DNA from: Maniola hyperantus
Taxonomy: Eukaryota > Arthropoda > Insecta > Lepidoptera > Nymphalidae
Length of the DNA: 64,000 nucleotides
Reading direction: 5' to 3'
Assembly (NCBI RefSeq): GCF_902806685.2
Contig: NC_048563.1
Coordinates: 1,550,001-1,614,000, forward strand
This document shows, one piece after another, positions 20,417 through 29,400 of the stretch. The position numbers and the translations under genes are program-made. The notes below the pieces were generated by a model that worked only from the letters and a program-made list of their open reading frames with translations, did not search any database and was not told the DNA's origin. Positions within the stretch are counted from its first letter, which is position 1. Every line of letters begins with the position of its first letter.

Positions 20417-23400
20417 ATGAAGAATTTCAGAAACAAAAATACATTTTTAATCATATACATTATAACTGTAAAAACTATGGGTTTACATTTAAAAAATTCA
20501 ACAGAAATAGATGCAAATGAAAAAGGTTCACATTTAAAATATGATCACGTGAAAAAAGTTTGCTCAAAAAGGGTTCAGATTTGTAAAAGCAACGACACTG
20601 TGGTGTGTACGAAGAGGATTTTTGGCGGGAAAGTGGAATTTATGGATTTTGAAAATTCGTGTTTTCTCTTTTTGCACAACATGTGCAATGATTTTGAAAA
20701 AGGTAACTCCTTAGAAATTAAAATAATAAAATACCTATCCTATAATAGGGTCCCGCTGGCTCCCATTCGGGTACGGAACCCTAAAGAGCTAGCAGATTGA
20801 CAGACAAACACACTTTCGCATTTATAATAATTAAGTACCTATATTTTATAATTTTTATACCTCAAGGAAATTTCTAAATAATTTGAAATACCTACCATAT
20901 AAAACCTGATGACCTGAAAAAGGTGGTGGGGAGTGGGTGGATGAGGAAGGCAGAGGACCGTGTGTGGTGGCGCGCTCTTGGAAAGGCTATGTCCAGCAGT
21001 GGACAAAAAACTAAAAGTGGTGTAAAAAACTAGATGATGCCCGCGACTTCGTCCGCATGGATTTAGCTTTTCAAAAACCCTTTGGGAACTCTTCAATTTT
21101 CCGGGATAAAAAGTAGCCTATATCCTTCCCCGGGATGCAAGCTATCGCTTTACCAAATTTCGTCAAAATCGGTTGAACGGATAAGCCGTGAAAGGCAAGC
21201 AGACAGACAGAAACACTTACACATTTATAATATTAGTATGGATATGGATTTGCGGACTGGCAGGAATCGAACCCGTGTCTCCTAGGATCGCGCCTGACGC
21301 TCTGAGCTGAAGCTTAGTCTAGGTCAGAGCGTCGGGCGCGATCTCCAGGAGACGCGGGTTCGATTCCTGCCGGTCCGCAATTTTTGATACGTATTTAAAA
21401 TTATTAATTTTTTTATTTTATTTTTAAGTAGGATTTAAGTGGGTAGGTATCTCCCTGGTTGACGACCTCCCTGGCGCAGTGGTGAGCGCTGTGGTCTTAT
21501 TAGTGGGAGGTCCCGGGTTCGATTCCTGGCAGGGGTTTGGAATTTTATAATTTCTAAATTTCTGGTCTGGTCTGGTGGGAGGCTTCGGCCGTGGCTAGTT
21601 ACCACCCTACCGGCAAAGCCGTGCCGCCAAGCGATTTAGCGTTCCGGTACGATGCCGTGTAGAAACCAAAGGGGTATGGGTTTAATAAAAACTGCCATAC
21701 CCCTTCCAGGTTAGCCCGCTATCATCTTAGACTGCATCATCACTTACCATCAGGTGAGACTGCAGTCAAGGGCTAACTTGTATCTGAATAAAAAAAAACC
21801 TATATGGATGTCATCATGATCAACCCATCACCGGCTCACTACAGAGCACGGGAATCCTCTCAGAGTGAGAAGGGTTTTGGCCATAGTCTACCACGCTAGC
21901 CATGTGCGGATTGGCAGACTTCACACACCTTTGAGAACATTATGGAGAACTCTCAGGCATGCAGGTTTCCTCACGATGTTTTTCTTCACCGCTAAAGCAA
22001 GTGACATTTAATTAGTTAGAGGTGCGTGCCCGGGATCGAACCCCCGGAATCGGATCGAACCTATATGGATGTGCTTATTGATAAATGGTTTTCTTTGTTT
22101 CAATAATTTTCAGAATATTCCATAGTTTCCTCAGGAACTTGTAAACAACTCTTCAATTCAAGAAGACATTATCTTACTACTCATGATAAGACTACTAGAA
22201 GTCATTATGCTAGTACAAAGAAATGTGAGTTATGCTGATTATACACTTACATACCTCGGTACTCAGAGTCGTTTAATCGTTACTTAAGGGGACTCAGTTC
22301 AGTGCTTTCTTCATACAAACGTAGGAGGGAAATTACAACAATATTCGATATTGTACGCACAAAACTAAGAATTATATCGATTTATCTCGTCATTATCTAG
22401 GTTTATTGATACATAAAACATTGAAAGAAATATTGATTTAAAAGTTACGAGCCTGAAAAGATTTCTATTTTAACACATGTTATCTACGTGCGCTGCCAAT
22501 TTCGGTCGAGCGTCCTGCGTCACCTTAAGATTGAGTTAAAACGAGACAGATTTATGTGAGAGATATAGCTCTGTCTCGTTTTAACTAAACTTAAGTAACG
22601 ATTAAGCTACTGTGACTACGTCCGTTAGTCATACGTAGTATATCCAGTGGCGTAGCTACCTAGGGGCTAGGCGGGGCAGTACCCCGGGGCCCTAAAGCTC
22701 AGGGGGCCCTCGAATCCTTACCAGAAATTCTCGATCGAACTCAAGTTTTGAAAATTTCACCCATTTTCAAAATAATTTTTTTTTTTTAATTTTTTTTTAA
22801 AAAGAATATTAGCCATGTTAAATGACTAATATTCCCCTTTCCTCTCCAACTAAGCGTCAAGCTTGTGCTAGGAGTAGGTACGACAATAGTGCAACGGGCG
22901 GGGTTTGAACCGTCGATCTTTCGGTTTTCAGTCCACTCCTATACCGGTTGAGCTATTGAGGCTCTATTTCGAATTCTAATTATAATTCGAAAGTTACTAG
23001 GGTATTCCCCTAAATTCTTTCTGTGAATGTATTTGTATATTTAATATTTTTACTTGGTAAAACCTAACCAGTTTAGATAGCAGTGGGGCCCCATTTTTGA
23101 TTTGCCCCAGGGCCCCTGGTTACCTAGCTACGCCACTGAGTACAGTACGCGGCCAAAAGTGATTAACATCGATCTTTAGAAAGAGATATCAGATTTGTAG
23201 AGCACTGTCTCGTTTAATTAGGTTTAATTGGGTTTATTAGTTTTTAAAAATTCCGTGGGAACTCTTTGATTTTCCGGGATAAAAAATAGCCTATGGGACT
23301 TCAATCCGTTGCGACGTGATTGAAGGACAAACCAACAAACAAACACACTTTCACATTTTTATTAATTAAATAACTTATTATTGAACGTTGAACAGCACTG

Positions 23401-26400
23401 CGGACTGAGGCCTACAACTTCAGTGCTCTGTATGAGGTGGAAACTGCATTTGACCTACACACCTGTCCACTCTCCTGTCCGTCGGTTTATAGGTAAACTA
23501 ATGCACTACAACTTTTATAAGTTACGCCGATGTACCTGCGCAGAAAACTTATTTTTGGGGTTCCGTACCTCAAAAGGAAAATAGGAACAAGCTTTACTGT
23601 TCGTGTTAGTTCTAATAAATTTAAGTGATTTTGTAAAGTGGTGATAATAAAAAGAATACCCGGCTGAGTTTGTTGTGGGCTCTTCTCAGAAGGCGCGTTT
23701 GGAACCCTCGTAGCTTTAGTTTTAAGTTTGCGTAATAATTATCACCACTATAGCTTACAAATCCAATAACCGACCATCAAAAGGGTAATTTATTACCTAT
23801 TTTGAATACATTATTTGAATTTTGTCTGTCTGTCCGTCGTGTCTGTCAAGAAAACCTATAGGTTACTTCCCGTTGATCTAGAGGCATGAAATTTGGTAGG
23901 TAGGTAGGTCTATCACAAGTAAAGGAATAAATCCGAAAACCATGAATTTGTGGTAACATCACCAAAAAAAAAATTAAAATGTGTTCATGAACAAATAATT
24001 AGTATTTTCAACTTTCAATGTAAGATTACTACACCAAGTGGGGTATCATATGAAAGGGCTTCACCTGTGCATTCTAAAACAGATTTTTATTTATTTTTAT
24101 GCACCATAGTTTTTGATTTATCGTGCAAAACGTCGAACAATACGACTGTAGTACGGAACCCTTGTTGCGCGAGCCTGACTCGCACTTGACCGGTTTTTAA
24201 AATCCCGCAGAGCTCTTTAAATTTCCGGGATAAAAAGTAGCATATGTCCGTCAAATTTCATCAAAATCGGTTGAGCGGCTGAATTTTAAAAATCCTTTCT
24301 TAGTGGGTGCCTACGTCATAATAGTTATCTTGCATTGCCAAATTTCAGCCCGATCCGTCCAGTGGTTTGAGCTGTGCGTTGATAGATTAGTCAGTCAGTG
24401 AGTTTTACCATTTTCGTATATAAGTAGATAATGTTTACATGTGCAGTCCCGTCTGTGTGAACGTGAATCGAGGGCATGGACTGTACTTCAAGTTATTCAC
24501 CTTTGTGAACCATTGCGTTGCGGATCTCTACTACTGCAAGCATTGGGAAGGTAGGTCATTCTAATTATTGTACCTATCCAGAGGTAGAGAGGAGATCCGT
24601 TCATTCTGAGAGGAGACCCGTTCGTTCTGAGAGTAGACCCGTTCGTTCTGAGAGTAGACCGGTTCGTTTTGAGAGGAGACCCGTTCATTCTGAGAAGACA
24701 CCCGTTCATTTTGAGAGGAGACCCGTTCATTCTGAATGGAGACCCGTTCATTCTGAATGGAGACCCGTTCATTCTGAATGGAGACCCGTTCATTCTGAGA
24801 TGAGACCCGTTCATTTTTTATTTGTTTATTTTTTTTTATTTGAAAGTAATCAACAGCGTAAATACATAATTATTATTTAAATTTAAATCTAGGTATAACA
24901 GAAGGCCAAAAGAGATTACTTAAAATTTTAATTAAAAAACTATTTTAACAGAATAGATTTAGAATAAATGTAGGTATATACAATAATAATATTTTGAGAG
25001 GGGACCCATTAATTCTGAGAGGAGACCCGTTCGTTCTGAGAGGAGACCCGTGCTCAGCCTTACCTAAGACGTCTACTTTTCAGAATTTAGTCCACCGCCG
25101 GGTGAAAACGAGATTGTCCGAAGTTCTCAACTGAGCTGGTCCTTATGTGCAGCCAATCGGTAAGTTCCTTCACCGTCCCTCGCTCCGCAGATCTAGTGAG
25201 GGTCTTGGGGTCTACCAACACTACGCTTTCAGGTGCGAGCTCACTCCAGCACTTTAGGACTTAGGACCCCAACATATATCGGTTCTTCAAACTTATTTTT
25301 TCTTATATTATCTTTTAAAAGAATATTAGCCATGTTTAATGACTAATATTCCCCTTTCCTCTCCAACTAAGCGTCAAGCTTGTGCTAGGAGTAGGTACGA
25401 CAATAGTGCAACGGGCGGGGTTTGAACGGGTTATTCCCGTTGAGTCACACCCCCGTGTGTAACACTGTGACACAAGGTGCCATCATGTTCAAAAAATTCC
25501 CGTTGAGTAACACTGTTACACAACGGGAATTTTTAGAACTTGATGGCACCTTGTGTCACACCTACATAAATACATATTATTGCGCGTGTATCAAGTATGA
25601 TGAGGTATGAGGGTAGTTTAAACCGCCAACCTTTCAGTTTTCAGGCCACTCCTTTGAGTGACTCCTTCACCGGTTGAGCTATTGAGGCTCTGAACTACAG
25701 TACTTATAGAGATAAAACCACTGAGTTACTTTAGCAAACAGTTTATTTACTTTTAACACATCGTTATAAAATCTAGCACGCAAATTACATTTGATTAATT
25801 ACGTTCGCCAATGGACTGAGGCTGAAATCTATAGAGCACACTTTGACTTTGCTCAGATAAGATTGAGTTAAAACGAGACAGACTTATGTGAGAATCATAG
25901 CTCTGTCTCGTTTTAACTCTGTCTTATGTCTAAGCAAAGTCAGAGTGCGTTCTATAGATCTCACCCTTAGAGTTATATCAACTAAGTTTTTGCTGGCGTT
26001 CAGGTTTTTTATATATTTTATTAAGGACGTTTTTACCTGTTGCTATTTACAATCTACCTTTAACTCTAATGTATAATAATTAACTTAAATATCTAGTTTT
26101 TTTTAGATAGCGATGAATACGTTTTTCTTACACAATCGGGGGGGCTAGTTTCCTAAAACTAACGTATACTCTACCTACCCATAGTATTACCGGCTAGTGG
26201 AAAACAAGTCAAGAGCGAGTCGGGCTCGCACACGAAGGGTTCAAAACAAATGTTTTTCTTACTTCCTTTTATTTCTGCCTCTTCAAACAGTTTTCACTTT
26301 CGATATCAGGACCACTTCTGGTTTCACTTTCGATGTTGGAACCACTCTTTTCACCATCGATGTGTGGTCCATTCCTGTTGCCTTCAATCTTTTCATTTCA

Positions 26401-29400
26401 GTGACACTAGCCATATGAGCAGTAACACCTGAACAAGACAAATGTTAGTTTAAAAACCGGTCAATCCGGACCAATCATGTGATAGTACCTAGTACCTAAC
26501 TGACTGACTGACTGACTGATCTATCAACGCACAGCTCAAACTACTGGACGGATCGGGCTGAAATTTGGCATGCAAATAGCTATTATGACGTAAGCATCCG
26601 CTAAGAAAGGATGTTTGAAAATTCACCCCTAAGGGGGTGAAATAGGGGTATGAAAAAGAGATTGCCCATTTTCTTAGGAGCTTTGGGCCCCCCCTAATAT
26701 AATTGTTGTGTCACCATGGTTTTAATTTTATTTTGTAGACAAATAATTAACTCTTTATATTCTGCAAACGATTTCTATTTATTCACCCTGGTAATAAAGA
26801 AATCTTATTTTTTATATTGCTGATATTGAGGTTATATTTAATTAATACTTCTTCAAATTAAATGCATGTTTACGATTCTAACTGTAATATTGGATATTTT
26901 CAATAATAGAGTGAAAAAAAGTCGTTATAAAACATAATCGTAAAATATAACACATTAAAAAAAAATTAATTTAAGTTTTGACACGACGCCACAAAAGAGG
27001 GCCCGTTCACGGGCGATCTCCTTTGTGCAGTCCACGCGGACGAAGTCGCGGGCATCAGCTAGTTGCAAATAAAACATCTGATTGACGTTAGAGGTCAACG
27101 GACGTTGCGTAGTTAGGTGCCGCGTCGTAGGCGGGCATTGACCTCGAGTATTGCACGCTATACATTGCGGATTTGCCACGATTTATGACCCCGTTCGCAC
27201 GTTCGTAATGGCCTAACCATACCTGCATCACATCCCCATGGCTCCTGGGTATGTTTAGAGCTCATAGAGTCTGTAGCAGCAGCAACGAAAGCCGCGCCTG
27301 ACACCATGCCGATGGGACCCCCTATTGCAGCACCAACAGCCCCCCCAGTCAGCATAGCAGTCGACTTTGTGGCTTGCAGCATCGCGTTGCGACCCCCTGT
27401 GTCATCTCCAACCGCATAATGGATGGCACCTATAGGATAGGATAGCATATTAGGGTTCCGTATCTCAAAATGAAAAAAGGCCCTTATAGGATCACTTCTT
27501 TGTCTGTCAGTCAGTCTGTCTGTCTGTCTGCTAGCTTTTCACGCCCATCCGTTTAACAGATTTTGACGAAATTTGGTACAGAGATAGCTTGCATCCCAGG
27601 GAAGGACATAGGCTAAGTTTTATCCCGGAAAATCAAAGAGTTCCCACGGGATTTTTAAAAAACATAATTCCACGCGAATGAAGTCGCGAGCACCAGCTAG
27701 TCTAAATCTCTAAATATATAAAAGGAAATGGTGACTGACTGACTGACTGACTGATCTATCAATGCACAGCCCAAACTACTGGACGGATTGGGGTGAAATT
27801 TGGCATGCAGATAGCTGTTATGACGTAGGCATCCGCTAAGAAAGGATTTTTGAAAATTCAACCACTAAGGGGGTGAAATAGGGGTTTAAAATTTGAGTAG
27901 CCCACGCGGACGAAGTCGCGAGCATAAGCTTCTTCAAACTTTTGTCTTCTTCAACTTGACCAACTTCAAAGTCTTGATCACCGCCGCAAGGTCGTCGGCT
28001 TATCAGTGTCTTATAGGATATGTTTCGGAGAGTGTGCTCAAGAACTTTTCAATCTTGTCCCCCCTTCACCATTTTACCACCGAACCGCAAGACGTCGGGC
28101 GAGTTTCCATCCTTATGTCCTCCACATCCCATCTACACGCACGAAACGATTTGCGTCATCATTCCTCATACACATGGCTAAGGCTTGGAATACTCTTCCA
28201 CGATATGTGTTTCCTACCAATTACAACCCGGGTATCTTTAAAACAAGAGTGAATAGGCATCTTCTAGGTAAACGCATCCCATCTTAGGCCGCATCATCGC
28301 TTTCCATCAGGTGTGATTGCGGTCAAGCGTTTGCCTATAATGAATTTAAAAAAAAAAAGCTAGTAATAAATAAATATACGTACCTTTAACATGTCCCACT
28401 CCTGGTATCGAATCGAGGAATCCAAACATTTTTTTAAGTTCGATTAACGTGCGATGTTAACCTCAGCTTTGCAGCTAATTGTATTATTTTTTCTAGTAGA
28501 CGTTAAATTACTTATAAAAATCAAATTGATTTAAAATGCATAATATGACTTGAAATGTGTTATTCTTGTTGTATCACGAATAAGTAGGTACAATAAACTA
28601 TAATATTAGTAATCCATACTTGTGATATTATCATTTATACTTGATATAGGTACTTACCTACTGCGTAATATATGTATATACGATATACTCCACTACCCAT
28701 ATATTAATATGATAAGTCCGAAATTGTGTTTGTTTGTTGGTTTGTCCTTCAATCACGTTACAACGGAGCAACGGATCAACATGTTTTTTTGCATGGGTAT
28801 ACTTCAAGACAGAGAGTGACATAAGCTACTTTTTATCCCGGAAAATCAAGAGTTCCCACGGGACTCTACCTTCATCATCATCATGATCAACACATCGCCG
28901 GCTCACTACAGATCACGGTCTCACTAGCAGAGAGTCTCCACTCAGAGTGAAGGGTTTTGGCCATAGTCTACCACGCTGGCCATGTGCGGATTGGTAGACT
29001 TTTGGATTGGAGAACTCTCAGGTATGCAGGTTTCCTCACGATGGATTCCTTCACCGTTAGAGCAAGTGATATTTAATTTCTTAAAACGCACATAACTCCG
29101 AAAAGTTAGAGGTGCGTGCCCGGGATCGAACCCCCGACCTCCGATTAGAAGGCGGACGTCCTAACCACTAGGCTATCACACCTATTCTACCTTACCACCA
29201 ACCAATCACAAACATATCTTCAAAAACATTCATAATTCAATTCGAAAATACATTCGAAATTCAATTGGAAAACACAGTTTCATTTGTGATTGGTTGGTCA
29301 CTCAAAATGGTTAACGCCCACTGAGTTTTTGCCTTTATCATTTGTATGGCATTACGTAACAGAGAGAGCCCTATGCCTACTAACTTCTTTCTGTGGATAA

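Noticed and set aside
20417..22238. First Kazal-like half as a separate two-exon gene ending at 22238
   Set aside because: It would work, but a consensus donor GTGAGT at 22225 joins in phase with 23396 and gives a second domain with the same intron position, so one gene is preferred. The alternative is kept in the entry.
24497..24880. Frames of over 100 codons on both strands
   Set aside because: A 21-base tandem unit is open in several frames by construction. The only supported coding here is Kazal-gene exon 4, which ends at 24550 before the array.
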